Positions 17,393 through 25,799 of a stretch of 64,000 nucleotides of DNA are shown one piece after another. The notes below the pieces were generated by a model, which was not told where the DNA came from, did not search any database, and saw nothing but the letters and a program-made list of their open reading frames with translations. Each line of letters begins with the position of its first letter. Within the stretch, counting starts at the first letter, position 1. The stretch spans positions 186,001 to 250,000 of the forward strand of contig DATGMF010000065.1 in NCBI GenBank assembly GCA_035293765.1. Reading direction: 5' to 3'. The position numbers were made by a program, and so were the translations under genes. The stretch comes from DASRHT01 sp035293765. Its GTDB lineage: Bacteria; Chloroflexota; Ktedonobacteria; Ktedonobacterales; Ktedonobacteraceae.

Positions 17393-19771
17393 GTGGAAAA
17401 GCTATTGCCGCAAAATATTGAGGCCGAGAGCGGCGTCCTCGGCAGTATTATTATCGACCCGGAAGCTGTCGTTCAGGTAGCGGATTTCCTGGCAGCCGAG
17501 GATTTCTATCGCGACGCCCATCGCACAATCTATGAGGTTATTCTACAGCTTTACGAGCGTCACGAGCCGGCGGATTTTATTACTATCTGCGACGAACTGG
17601 AGCGGCGCAACAGGCTGGAGGAGGTCGGCGGGGCCAGTTATATCACTTCGCTGATCAACCAGGTGCCGACCAGCGGCAACGTCGAATATTACGGACGCAT
17701 TGTAGAGCGCACGGCTATCCTGCGCCGCCTGATTCATGCCGCCGGCCAGATCGCGGCGGTGGCATACGAGGAGGGCGACGCCGATCTCGCTCTGGATAAG
17801 GCCGAACAGCTAATTTTTGGCATCAGCCAGCGCCACGCGCGCGCCGACTTTTCTATCCTGCGTGACCTGCTGGCCGATTATATGGAGAAGCTGGACCAGT
17901 TACACGAGCGGCGCGGCACCATCGTCGGCGTGCCAACCGGCTTCACCGACCTGGACCGCCTGACGGGAGGGCTGCAACGCTCCGATTTGATTATTCTAGC
18001 AGCCCGGCCCGCCGTTGGAAAATGTTTGCCTGCCTGGACGCTGATCGATCATCCTGAGACAGGCGAGCGGTTAACGATTGAAGAATATGTGCATCGCCGC
18101 ATTTCAGTTGTCCATAGCTTATCGGATTGCGGCAAAATCCAGGTTTCGCAGGTTACTGATTGGGTTGACAGTGGCGTGAAGCCATGTTACCGCGTGCAAA
18201 CGCGCCTGGGGAGAATGGTTGAAGTCACAGGCCACCACCCGTTTCTCACTATACACGGGTGGATACCTTTACATGACTTAAAGGTGGGTCAATATATTGC
18301 TGTACCAACTCGTGTCGATTGCTTTGGCAGTGATGAAAGCTGGCCTCTAGAGAAAGTGAGGCTACTGGCATCCTCTGTTGCGAAGGAAAAAAGTTTTCCT
18401 GTTTGCGTTTGGACGTGGAGTAAGCGGTATTTAGCGGAGTTTCTGCGAGCATTGATGAGCTGTGACGGCAGCATTTATGCTATGAAAGCCGTACAGGACC
18501 GACCGATTATTGAGTTCTCGGTTGCCTCTCCGCAATTAGCTGCGGACGTTTGTCATGCTTTGCTACGCTTTGGTATTGTTGCGAAGTATCATCGAACGAC
18601 CTATAACGCCTGGCGTGTGCATATTACCGCTGCCGAGGATGTAAAAAGGTATCAGGAGCAGATTGGATGGATTGGCGAGAAAAGCCAACGCTTTGCTGAT
18701 TCTACATATGTTGGGCAATTGAGGGGGAGAAATAACGGCCATGCTCCTGTAGAAACATGGGAGTATGTGCGCTCGGCAAGCCGAGGAAAAGGGCTATCTC
18801 CCACAGAGCTTACTCGAAAGTGTGGTGAAACCGCAAAAGTTGGCAAATATGCAGGCTATAACGCTCATACAAACCGGACGATACCAGGACGTCGTCTGGC
18901 AGCGTATGCGGAAATACTGGAGGATGTCGCGCTACAGCGTATTGCCAGCCCTGATATCTATTGGGATGAGATTGTGTCCATTGAGCCGATAGGCGAGCAT
19001 CAGGTCTATGATTTGACAGTTCCCAATGGGGCAAACTTTATCGCTCAGGATGTATTCGTGCATAACACCAGCCTGGCGTTAAGTCTGGCGCACAACGCCT
19101 CGATAAGGCATCAGCAGTCGGTCGCTATTTTCAGTCTGGAGATGAGCAAAGAACAACTGGTGCAACGTCTGCTCTCGATGGATGCAAGCATTGATCAGCA
19201 GCGCCTGCGTACGGGCTGGATCGAAGATGACGAGTGGGAGCGCATCATTACAGCGATGGAGACGCTCTCCCAGGCCAATCTCTGGATTGATGATACGGCT
19301 GGCATTTCGACGATGGAAATGCGTAGCAAGGCGCGACGCTTGCAGGCTGAACAGGGCATTGATCTGATCATCGTAGACTATCTGCAATTGATGCAATCAT
19401 CGACCGGCAACAAGCGCAACGAGAACCGTGTGCAGGAGATCTCTGAGATCAGCCGCAACCTGAAGGGACTGGCTCGCGAGTTGGATGTGCCGGTTCTGGC
19501 CCTGGCGCAGTTGTCGCGCGCCGTTGAGTCACGACAATCGAAGGTGCCGCAACTCTCGGATCTACGTGAGTCGGGAAGCATTGAACAAGACGCAGATATA
19601 GTTATGTTCATTTATCGTGATGATGTCTATAACCCGGACTCGGAACGGAAAAATATTGCAGATATAATAGTGGCTAAGCATCGTAACGGGCCTGTTGGCG
19701 AGATCAGTCTTTATTTTCAGGCCAGCCAGACGCGCTTCCGCGATCTGGAAGTCTCACCGCCGGCAGAATAA
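17393..19771 (+). CDS. dnaB: Replicative DNA helicase DnaB, interrupted by an intein
   Basis: The 792-residue precursor holds an N-terminal DnaB domain (residues 1-170) and the start of the RecA-like helicase domain. A 348-residue intein (211-558) sits inside Walker A: ARPAVGK before it and TSLALSLAH after it. The helicase continues with Walker B LIIVDYLQLM and the arginine-finger/loop region IEQDADIVMFIYR. Splicing would give about 444 residues, a normal DnaB length. The start is a GTG with GGAG 9 bases upstream. Helicase activity depends on splicing because the insertion splits the ATP-binding loop. First gene of a replication operon with the DnaD-like and DnaC-like genes. Confidence 0.95.
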   Translation: MEKLLPQNIEAESGVLGSIIIDPEAVVQVADFLAAEDFYRDAHRTIYEVILQLYERHEPADFITICDELERRNRLEEVGGASYITSLINQVPTSGNVEYYGRIVERTAILRRLIHAAGQIAAVAYEEGDADLALDKAEQLIFGISQRHARADFSILRDLLADYMEKLDQLHERRGTIVGVPTGFTDLDRLTGGLQRSDLIILAARPAVGKCLPAWTLIDHPETGERLTIEEYVHRRISVVHSLSDCGKIQVSQVTDWVDSGVKPCYRVQTRLGRMVEVTGHHPFLTIHGWIPLHDLKVGQYIAVPTRVDCFGSDESWPLEKVRLLASSVAKEKSFPVCVWTWSKRYLAEFLRALMSCDGSIYAMKAVQDRPIIEFSVASPQLAADVCHALLRFGIVAKYHRTTYNAWRVHITAAEDVKRYQEQIGWIGEKSQRFADSTYVGQLRGRNNGHAPVETWEYVRSASRGKGLSPTELTRKCGETAKVGKYAGYNAHTNRTIPGRRLAAYAEILEDVALQRIASPDIYWDEIVSIEPIGEHQVYDLTVPNGANFIAQDVFVHNTSLALSLAHNASIRHQQSVAIFSLEMSKEQLVQRLLSMDASIDQQRLRTGWIEDDEWERIITAMETLSQANLWIDDTAGISTMEMRSKARRLQAEQGIDLIIVDYLQLMQSSTGNKRNENRVQEISEISRNLKGLARELDVPVLALAQLSRAVESRQSKVPQLSDLRESGSIEQDADIVMFIYRDDVYNPDSERKNIADIIVAKHRNGPVGEISLYFQASQTRFRDLEVSPPAE
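18023..19066 (+). other. Intein in DnaB with LAGLIDADG-like endonuclease region
   Basis: Residues 211-558 of the precursor. Block A starts at Cys1 (CLPAWTLIDHPETGERL). Block B is VTGHHPFLT. Block F is VYDLTVPNGANFIAQD. Block G ends VFVHN with terminal Asn, and the first extein residue is Thr559. A LAGLIDADG-type motif, LAEFLRALMSCDGSI, lies in the middle, so a homing endonuclease domain is at least partly present. All residues needed for class 1 splicing are visible. Confidence 0.92.
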
Positions 19772-19786
19772 TGGGGGGCGGATGCT

Positions 19787-20536
19787 ATGACAGTCTTTGC
19801 AGGATTCCCAACGGGGAAAAATCCATATGTGCCGGTGCCGGAGGTCTTCTTTACGCATGTGCTGCCGGAGATCGAGGATAGCGCCGAGCTAAAAGTAACA
19901 TTGCACCTGTTCTGGCTCCTGGCGCAGAAGCGAGGCAACCCGCGCTGTGTGAGCGAGCGCGAATTGCAGAATGACCGGGTGCTGCTGACCAGCCTCAAGC
20001 GCAGAGGCGATCCGCGTCCCGCCGAGGAGCGGTTGCGCCAGGGGCTGGAGCAGGCGGTCGCGCGCGGTACATTGCTACGTATCTATCTCAAACTGGTTAG
20101 TGAGGGAAAAGATGAGGCAGAGGTGCTGGGCTGGTATTTCTTTAACACCAACCGCAGCCGTAAGGTCGTAGCGGAATTGCAGGGCGGCGAAATGATTCCT
20201 GTGCGTCTGCTTACGACCGAAGAGCGCCTCGTTGAGCAAAAGAAAGAGCCTGCTATTGCAGCAGGGGAGTATCCTACAAGCAGGGAATATGATTTCTCTC
20301 GCAATATACAGGTACAGATTGAACGTCCTAATATTTTTGTATTATACGAGCAAAACATTGGCTTGCTGTCTCCTCTGATCGCGGAGGAACTGAGGGATGC
20401 CGCAGATCAATATCCGGCGGAGTGGATTGAGGACGCGTTTCGCGAGGCAGTGCAGCAGAATAAACGCAAATGGAGTTATATCCGCGCCATCTTACGGCGC
20501 TGGGGAACGGAAGGCAGGCAAGCATGGAACGCCTGA
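19787..20536 (+). CDS. DnaD-domain replication protein
   Basis: 249 residues. The C-terminal part (about 175-240) matches the DnaD/DnaB_2 domain: FVLYEQNIGLLSPLIAEEL, then YPAEWIEDAFREAVQQNKR and WSYIRAILRRW. The N-terminal part is winged-helix-like. DnaD proteins help load the replicative helicase or restart forks in Firmicutes. The gene lies 15 bases after dnaB and overlaps the loader gene, supporting a helicase-loading role here. Confidence 0.8.
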   Translation: MTVFAGFPTGKNPYVPVPEVFFTHVLPEIEDSAELKVTLHLFWLLAQKRGNPRCVSERELQNDRVLLTSLKRRGDPRPAEERLRQGLEQAVARGTLLRIYLKLVSEGKDEAEVLGWYFFNTNRSRKVVAELQGGEMIPVRLLTTEERLVEQKKEPAIAAGEYPTSREYDFSRNIQVQIERPNIFVLYEQNIGLLSPLIAEELRDAADQYPAEWIEDAFREAVQQNKRKWSYIRAILRRWGTEGRQAWNA

Positions 20537-22092
20537 ATGATATACTTGGCAGGGTGCCGCAGAAACGGCAGCAGAATCCCGGCCAGCGCCCGTCTCATAA
20601 TGTCGATTCTCAAGAGGCGGGATATATGCCCGCGCAACGCGCCGAACTGCGCCGTCATGTGCCTGAACAGTCACAGTCGGCTCGCCCGGCGCGCAGCACC
20701 TATGGCGCGCAACAGCCACAGCAATATCTATCCCCTGCAAAAATACGCCATATTCAAGGGCAAGGAGAGCCTGCCGTTCCCGAATACCGTGAGGGACGTC
20801 CGTCCGGTTCCACCGGCCCTCGTTCGCTGTATCCGCGCCAGCCTTTAACGGGGCAGCAACGGCCCGGCTCGCGCTACGAGGAGACGCGGGCGCGTTCACC
20901 GCGTTCTCGTTTGCCCGAAAGCGACGATTACCTGCGTAGCGATGGCTATCCTGCCAATATGCATGCCGACGTAATTGAGGAGTGGGAAGAGGACGCGGTA
21001 GATATGCGCTATGGCGATTGGGAAAGGGATGGGGATGAGGCGCTACTGCGTCAGCCTCTGGGGACCGAATTGCTTGACGCTCCCAGGAGTAAATTCACTT
21101 CCGGGGAATATCCCCTGACAAATATGCCCGAAGTGGAGCCGCGTTCCCGCCCCACACGCGATCTGCGTATGTCGGGGCTGCAATCTCCGTTGTCACCGTT
21201 GCGCACTCAGGGCGCGCAGCGTTTTCAGCAGCAGCGCATGACCCAGCCGCTGAATCCTCAGACTGTTATGGGGCTGGGTCGAGAGCGGGAGCCAGTGCAG
21301 GAACCTGGGCAATATGCGACCCGGCAAATGCGCCAGGTCGTACCTTATGCGGGCGAGCAGTATGCACCTGTCGCTGCAACGCCTCCCCCGCCTCCTGTTA
21401 AAGGAAGTTGTCCGAGATGCCGCGGCGCGGGCTATCTGCGGGCGGATGTTCCCTTTGGCGATCCCAATTTTGGCAAGCCGATTCCCTGTGAATGCAAAGA
21501 AGCCGAACGCCGGGAGCGCAGACGCCAGCAGTTGCGCGATATGTCCAACCTGGACGCGTTCCGCAGCAATAGTTTCAGAACGTTTAATCCGCGCGTTCCC
21601 GGTTTATATGAAGCGTATCAGGTCGCATCTGCGTACGCGGAAAATCCTCAGGGATGGCTATTGCTTGTTGGACCCAATGGCTGCGGAAAAACGCACCTGG
21701 CGGCGGCCATTGCCAATCAATGCCTGGACAGCGGCGCAGTCGTACTCTTTGCGGTTGTGCCCGATCTGCTTGACCATCTGCGAGCTGCTTTTGCCCCTAG
21801 CGCGACCGAGGTCTACGACCAGTTGTTCTCGAAGATGCGCGAAGCGGAAGTACTGGTGCTCGACGATCTGGGGGCGCAGCAAAGTTCACCGTGGGCCAAC
21901 GAGAAGCTCTTCCAGTTGCTAAACTATCGCTATAACATGAGTATGCCGACCGTCATCACGGCTAATCCTAGAGGATTGCAGGGCATTGATGAACGCATAC
22001 GCTCCCGCCTCTCGGATATCAGCCTGGTAAAAAAGGTCACCTTTGATCGTGCGCACGATTACCGCCCAAATCATCCCAGGAGGGATATGTAG
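20524..22092 (+). CDS. DnaC/DnaI/IstB-like AAA+ helicase loader with long disordered N-terminus
   Basis: 522 residues from the ATG at 20524, overlapping the DnaD-like gene by 13 bases. Residues 1-285 are rich in Arg, Pro, Gln and probably disordered. A Cys cluster follows (CPRCRGAG ... CECKEAERRERR), like the zinc-binding domain of DnaI. The AAA+ domain has Walker A VGPNGCGKTHLAAA, Walker B VLVLDDLGAQ, and sensor/arginine-finger region VITANPRG ... RIRSRLSD. The N-terminal extension is much longer than in known loaders. Operon position after dnaB and the DnaD-like gene supports a loader role. Confidence 0.88.
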   Translation: MERLNDILGRVPQKRQQNPGQRPSHNVDSQEAGYMPAQRAELRRHVPEQSQSARPARSTYGAQQPQQYLSPAKIRHIQGQGEPAVPEYREGRPSGSTGPRSLYPRQPLTGQQRPGSRYEETRARSPRSRLPESDDYLRSDGYPANMHADVIEEWEEDAVDMRYGDWERDGDEALLRQPLGTELLDAPRSKFTSGEYPLTNMPEVEPRSRPTRDLRMSGLQSPLSPLRTQGAQRFQQQRMTQPLNPQTVMGLGREREPVQEPGQYATRQMRQVVPYAGEQYAPVAATPPPPPVKGSCPRCRGAGYLRADVPFGDPNFGKPIPCECKEAERRERRRQQLRDMSNLDAFRSNSFRTFNPRVPGLYEAYQVASAYAENPQGWLLLVGPNGCGKTHLAAAIANQCLDSGAVVLFAVVPDLLDHLRAAFAPSATEVYDQLFSKMREAEVLVLDDLGAQQSSPWANEKLFQLLNYRYNMSMPTVITANPRGLQGIDERIRSRLSDISLVKKVTFDRAHDYRPNHPRRDM

Positions 22093-22095
22093 TAG

Positions 22096-22144
22096 GGGCA
22101 GGGCTAGCCCCTGCCCTGCTGGTTGCTAGCCCCTGCCCTGCTGG
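22096..22144 (+). repeat. Palindromic and direct repeats after the loader gene
   Basis: A palindrome GGGCAGGGCTAGCCCCTGCC begins at 22096 just after the stop codon. A 20-bp unit GCTAGCCCCTGCCCTGCTGG occurs twice (22103-22122 and 22125-22144). A similar palindrome follows clpP at 23096. The first hairpin may act as a weak terminator, though no T tract follows. Confidence 0.7.
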
Positions 22145-22147
22145 ATT

Positions 22148-22279
22148 CAGGGCTATTTAATTTTCGGAAAAAGCGGGGTTGTTAGGGGCGGTAGCCCCTC
22201 ACCGGAGCGCGAGGTGCCCTCGCCCCCTCTTCCATCCCCCCGCCGAAGGCGGGAAAAAAAGGAAAATTAAATGGCCCTG
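22148..22279. mobile_element. MITE-like element with 18-bp terminal inverted repeats
   Basis: The 132-bp element begins CAGGGCTATTTAATTTTC (22148-22165) and ends with its inverse (22262-22279), with one mismatch. It is flanked exactly by a 10-bp direct repeat CTGCTGGATT at 22138-22147 and 22280-22289, the expected target-site duplication. The interior is GC-rich and non-coding. A second element with the same CAGGGC end type lies at 40241-40385. Confidence 0.8.
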
Positions 22280-22299
22280 CTGCTGGATTACTGTTGCTT

Positions 22300-22320
22300 G
22301 CACTTGCACTGCGCAAGTGC
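22300..22320 (+). promoter_or_regulatory. Inverted repeat upstream of clpP
   Basis: GCACTTGC and GCAAGTGC, separated by 5 bases, form a perfect 8-bp inverted repeat about 120 bases before the clpP start. TATCAT follows directly and could be a -10 box. This could be an operator, but the regulator is unknown. Confidence 0.4.
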
Positions 22321-22442
22321 TATCATTACGGTAACACATCTCCACAGTTGTGGGCTTTCTCTGCACAGACAGTTTTTACCGGCTTCTATCTCTCATGATA
22401 GAATAACAAGAGAGAAACCGTGAAGGATAAGAAGGAGCAAAC

Positions 22443-23096
22443 ATGGGCAGTGTTTTTAATCCTCGTGACCCGAAATGGATCAAAGAGTCCCGAGAATTTT
22501 TGGAGCCAAAGGGCATTATTCCCAGTGTTGTTGAGACAACGGCTCGCGGCGAGCGCGGGTGGGACCTCTTCTCCCGCCTGCTAAAGGAGCGCATTATCTT
22601 TATTGGTACGCCAATCGACGATATGGTTGCCAACAGCACAGTCGCACAGTTGCTCTACCTCCAGAGCGAGGACGCGACCAAAGATATCAACATGTATATT
22701 AACTCTCCCGGTGGGAGCATTTACGCCGGTCTTGCCATCTATGACACAATGCAGTGGTTGCGCCCGGAGGTCTCGACGGTCTGTATGGGTATGGCAATGA
22801 GCATGGGCGCTGTGCTGCTGACCGCTGGCGAGAAGGGCAAGCGCTACTGCCTGCCGAACTCCACCATGCTGATCCACCAGCCGCTCGGCGGAGCTGAGGG
22901 CCAGGCAGCCGATATCGAGATCACCGCACGCGAAATCCTGCGCCTGCGCCGCAGCCTGTACGAGATCATTGCTCATCATACCGGCCAGACGATTGAGCGT
23001 ATCATGCAGGACTCTGACCGTAACTACTACCTGACCGCACAGCAGGCAGTTGAGTACGGCCTTGTCGATGATATTCTCACGCCGACCCGAGAGTAG
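22443..23096 (+). CDS. clpP: ATP-dependent Clp protease proteolytic subunit
   Basis: 217-residue ClpP with the catalytic Ser in GMAMSMGAVLL, His in STMLIHQPLGG and Asp in QDSDRNYYLTA; YINSPGGSIYAGLAIYDTM is the family core. The residue before the nucleophile Ser is Met rather than the usual Ala. A 30-residue N-terminal extension precedes the mature-like region. GAAGGAG lies 6 bases before the ATG. It forms the barrel peptidase fed by ClpX or ClpC; no Clp ATPase is in the window. Confidence 0.95.
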   Translation: MGSVFNPRDPKWIKESREFLEPKGIIPSVVETTARGERGWDLFSRLLKERIIFIGTPIDDMVANSTVAQLLYLQSEDATKDINMYINSPGGSIYAGLAIYDTMQWLRPEVSTVCMGMAMSMGAVLLTAGEKGKRYCLPNSTMLIHQPLGGAEGQAADIEITAREILRLRRSLYEIIAHHTGQTIERIMQDSDRNYYLTAQQAVEYGLVDDILTPTRE

Positions 23097-23117
23097 GGGC
23101 AGGGCTGGCCCCTGCCC
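23096..23117 (+). repeat. Palindrome at the clpP stop codon
   Basis: GGGGCAGGGCTGGCCCCTGC begins at the last base of the stop codon and is nearly the same as the palindrome after the loader gene. Its position suggests transcript-end protection or weak termination. Confidence 0.6.
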
Positions 23118-23203
23118 TGTATTGTTCAGCTATGAGCGGGCGCGATGGTCGAAATGGGCAGCCATTCACCATCGCGCCTTGCTATGTGTACAGGGGGTAA
23201 CGC

Positions 23204-24118
23204 TTGTCTAAGAAGATCGTGCCAGTTCTCACCGGAAGAACGATTCGCTGCATCCTGTTCGATCTCGGCGAGACGCTCTGGACTCAGGTAGATCGAGCTA
23301 CCTGGCATACTCTGGAACAACGCGCGAACCGGCAGGCAGTACAGATCCTGCTTGATCATGCGCCTGCAAATAGCGGCAGCGAAAGGGAGCCTGATTTGCT
23401 GGGCGAGCAGTTGCGCGCTGCAATAAAAATACAAATGCATTTGATGGCGCAACAAACACCTGAGCACGAACCGGATTTTGCCCAGGCTACGATAGAGGCA
23501 GTCGCGCAACTGGGCTTTTCAGGCATAGATCATGCTACCGCCGGGGCGATCTTCGAGGCGCTGCGTATGCCCATCCTGGGGTCACGCATCCTCTTCGATG
23601 ATGTCTTAGCTACCCTGGGCGCCCTCAAAGAGCGAGGCTTTCTTTTAGGCGTGGTGACGAACCGGGCCTGGGGTGGTCCGCCTTTTCTGAAAGATATTGG
23701 CGTGCTTGGTCTCCTTGATTATTTCGATACGCGTCATATCGCTATCTCCGCTGATCTGGGGGTGCGCAAGCCCGCTGCCGCCATCTTTCTGCACGCGCTG
23801 AACGCGTTGGAGGTGCCACCAGCAGAGGCGGCGATGGTGGGAGATTCGCTTGAGGCCGATATTGTTGGCGCGCAACGCCTCAATATGTTCGCCATCTGGA
23901 AGCCGAAAATACGCATGCAGGAAAAGGCGCAAGCTGCATTGATCGCTCAGGGAATTACCGATTTACAGGGTGATGCGTACGGCGATCATTTACTCGAGTA
24001 CGCACGTAAAAAAAGAGCGGAGAAGAGCAAACTGTTAGATGAGAGCATAAAGTCTGATATGGTGATAAAACGAGTGACTGAGTTGCTTGATGTGTTTACT
24101 GAGGCTGGCAGACAATGA
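23204..24118 (+). CDS. HAD-superfamily hydrolase
   Basis: 304 residues. HAD motif I is LFDLGETLW, with Asp nucleophile but Gly in place of the second Asp; motif II is GVVTNRAW, motif III lysine is in VRKPAAAIF, and motif IV is MVGDSLEADIVGAQ. A helical cap lies between motifs I and II. The substrate is unknown. TTG at 23204 is the likely start, with AGGGGGT 6 bases before it. The stop overlaps the methyltransferase start (ATGA). Confidence 0.85.
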   Translation: MSKKIVPVLTGRTIRCILFDLGETLWTQVDRATWHTLEQRANRQAVQILLDHAPANSGSEREPDLLGEQLRAAIKIQMHLMAQQTPEHEPDFAQATIEAVAQLGFSGIDHATAGAIFEALRMPILGSRILFDDVLATLGALKERGFLLGVVTNRAWGGPPFLKDIGVLGLLDYFDTRHIAISADLGVRKPAAAIFLHALNALEVPPAEAAMVGDSLEADIVGAQRLNMFAIWKPKIRMQEKAQAALIAQGITDLQGDAYGDHLLEYARKKRAEKSKLLDESIKSDMVIKRVTELLDVFTEAGRQ

Positions 24119-24879
24119 CGCCCAGATTGCGCAAGTGGCTCTTTGAAGCCCTCTATCGAAATCGTTACCTCTATCGCTTCGCCAGTACCGTCCCGTTCGC
24201 GGGCCAGTGGCGCGTCTGGCAGCGCCTGGTGCTGACGCGCATTCGCGGCATGGATGTCTTAGAACTGGGCTGCGGCTTAGGCGACCTGCTGGCAGATATG
24301 CTCAAAGCTGGCTATCGTTGCCAGGCTGTTGAACATTCCCCCCAGATGGTGGCGGCGGCTCGTGATACGCTGCGCCATCGCAAGCTTGGTCAACCTTCCC
24401 TCGTCATCCAGGGCTCGGCCCGGCGTCTGCCCTTCAGCAACGAGTCCTTCGATACTGTGGTTAGCACCTTCCCATCTGAGTATATTTACGACCCCAACAC
24501 TATCGCCGAAGTCGCCCGCGTGCTGCGTCCCGGCGGTCGCGTCATCATTATTGAAGGCGCGAATCTGCTGCCCGTGGGATTTATCCAGCCGATCCTGGTC
24601 TTCCTGCAAATGTTCGTCTACGGTCCCGGCGCGCTTTTCGGCTCACGCAGACGGTGCAACCTCATTAGCAAAGATGCAGGCGATCAATCAGGAAACGCAA
24701 CCGGGGCGCGCTCATCCGCTGCCGAGCGCGAAGCCAAAACGGAGGTCATGACCGAAGTCGTTCCCGATGCTCCCTTTGGCCGCCATATCCCCTTAGAGAA
24801 ATTTGAGCTGCGCCGACGCTCAGAACGCGCTTACAGCCGTCGCTGGGAGGTCTATATCACCATTGGCGAAAAGCTATAA
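24115..24879 (+). CDS. Class I SAM-dependent methyltransferase
   Basis: 254 residues. The SAM motif VLELGCGLGDLLADML (about 44-59) is followed by the acidic post-motif region QAVEHSPQM, RRLPFSNESFDTVVSTFP and LRPGGRVIIIEG, the Methyltransf_11 pattern. A hydrophobic stretch after residue 150 (PVGFIQPILVFLQMFV) suggests membrane contact or a hydrophobic substrate. It is translationally coupled to the HAD hydrolase. Substrate unknown. Confidence 0.88.
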   Translation: MTPRLRKWLFEALYRNRYLYRFASTVPFAGQWRVWQRLVLTRIRGMDVLELGCGLGDLLADMLKAGYRCQAVEHSPQMVAAARDTLRHRKLGQPSLVIQGSARRLPFSNESFDTVVSTFPSEYIYDPNTIAEVARVLRPGGRVIIIEGANLLPVGFIQPILVFLQMFVYGPGALFGSRRRCNLISKDAGDQSGNATGARSSAAEREAKTEVMTEVVPDAPFGRHIPLEKFELRRRSERAYSRRWEVYITIGEKL

Positions 24880-24964
24880 GTCCTTCACTCCCGCGCTGCC
24901 TGAAATGCCTGATTCGCGCATCTATTGAGAAGTTGGTCCCTCGTTCATCTATCTGATTGATTGT

Positions 24965-25001
24965 TAGAAGTTCTGGCCGGGTCACCCGATCAGAACTTCT
25001 A
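24965..25001 (+). terminator. Hairpin after the methyltransferase gene
   Basis: TAGAAGTTCTG and CAGAACTTCTA form a perfect 11-bp stem around a loop containing a smaller CCGGGT/CCCG pairing. No T tract follows, so termination may be Rho-dependent or the hairpin may be regulatory. Confidence 0.5.
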
Positions 25002-25036
25002 GCGTGAAAAGAATGTTAAGGAAGGAGTAGTGAACG

Positions 25037-25119
25037 ATGCAATTACAAGTGGCGCTGATCGGCTATCGCTGGAAGCTGCTCGTGCCTTCTCTGCCTCACT
25101 TGAGCCGTATCGCAAATAA
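25037..25119 (+). pseudogene. Relic of 3-hexulose-6-phosphate synthase (hxlA) N-terminus
   Basis: An ATG with AAGGAG upstream encodes MQLQVAL. The next reading frame, shifted by one base at about 25056, then encodes DRLSLEAARAFSASLEPY and stops at 25117. Joined, these match the N-terminus of HxlA/HPS enzymes (MKLQVALDLL...). The rest of the gene is missing, and hxlB follows within 16 bases, as in normal hxlAB operons. It may still be translated as a 36-residue peptide ending at 25147. Confidence 0.65.
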
Positions 25120-25134
25120 GAAAAGAGGACCTTT

Positions 25135-25671
25135 ATGGAGACACTGAAAACGCTAATAGCGGAAATCACGCAGGTCATAGATAGGCTGGACGAAGGCCAG
25201 ATCGTCGCTTTTGCTAACGAGCTTCTTGCTGCTCCACGCGTCTTTGTGACGGGCGAAGGCCGCTCGGGGTTGATGGCGAAGGCATTCGCTATGCGCTTGA
25301 TGCATCTCGGCCTGACGGTATATGTTGTAGGCGAAACGACGGCTCCGGCGATTGAGAGTTATGATACGCTCGTTGCCGTCTCTGGCTCAGGAACGACAGC
25401 CGAGACGCTGCATGTGGTCGAGCAGGCAAAGAAAGGGGGCTGCACAATCTTCGTCGTAACCACCAATCCAGAGTCGCCCCTGGCAAAGTCCACGACGCTA
25501 TCGCTGATCATTCCGGCTGCGACCAGATGGCGACGCGAAGGCGAAGTTGCCACCCAGCAGCCGCTGGGATCGCTCTTTGATCAGTGCAGTCATATCGCGC
25601 TTGACGCCATCTGCCTGCAAATCGCCAATAGTAAGCATATTGACAATGAGATGGCGCGAGAGCGCCACTAG
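25135..25671 (+). CDS. hxlB: 6-phospho-3-hexuloisomerase
   Basis: 178-residue single SIS-domain protein with GEGRSGLMAKAFAMRLMHLG and the phosphosugar-binding loop VSGSGTTAET, characteristic of hexuloisomerases. It converts 3-hexulose 6-phosphate to fructose 6-phosphate in the ribulose monophosphate route, which fixes formaldehyde or makes ribulose 5-phosphate. The partner synthase upstream is only a fragment, so this enzyme either works with a synthase elsewhere or is on its way out. AGAGGA precedes the ATG. Confidence 0.9.
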   Translation: METLKTLIAEITQVIDRLDEGQIVAFANELLAAPRVFVTGEGRSGLMAKAFAMRLMHLGLTVYVVGETTAPAIESYDTLVAVSGSGTTAETLHVVEQAKKGGCTIFVVTTNPESPLAKSTTLSLIIPAATRWRREGEVATQQPLGSLFDQCSHIALDAICLQIANSKHIDNEMARERH

Positions 25672-25764
25672 AACACTGAATAATCACAAACACCGAGTAA
25701 TCACGAAGAGGGGAGGAGGGCAACCACGGGGAGGGGAATGAGGGCAACCGCAAGGGATTGCCCC

Positions 25765-25793
25765 TTGACAATTGTATGCGGAATCGGTAGACT
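25765..25793 (+). promoter_or_regulatory. Promoter of the valS T-box leader
   Basis: A consensus -35 TTGACA (25765-25770) and TAGACT (25788-25793) are 17 bp apart. Transcription would start near 25800, giving a leader of about 300 bases before valS. Confidence 0.75.
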
Positions 25794-25799
25794 GGGGCT

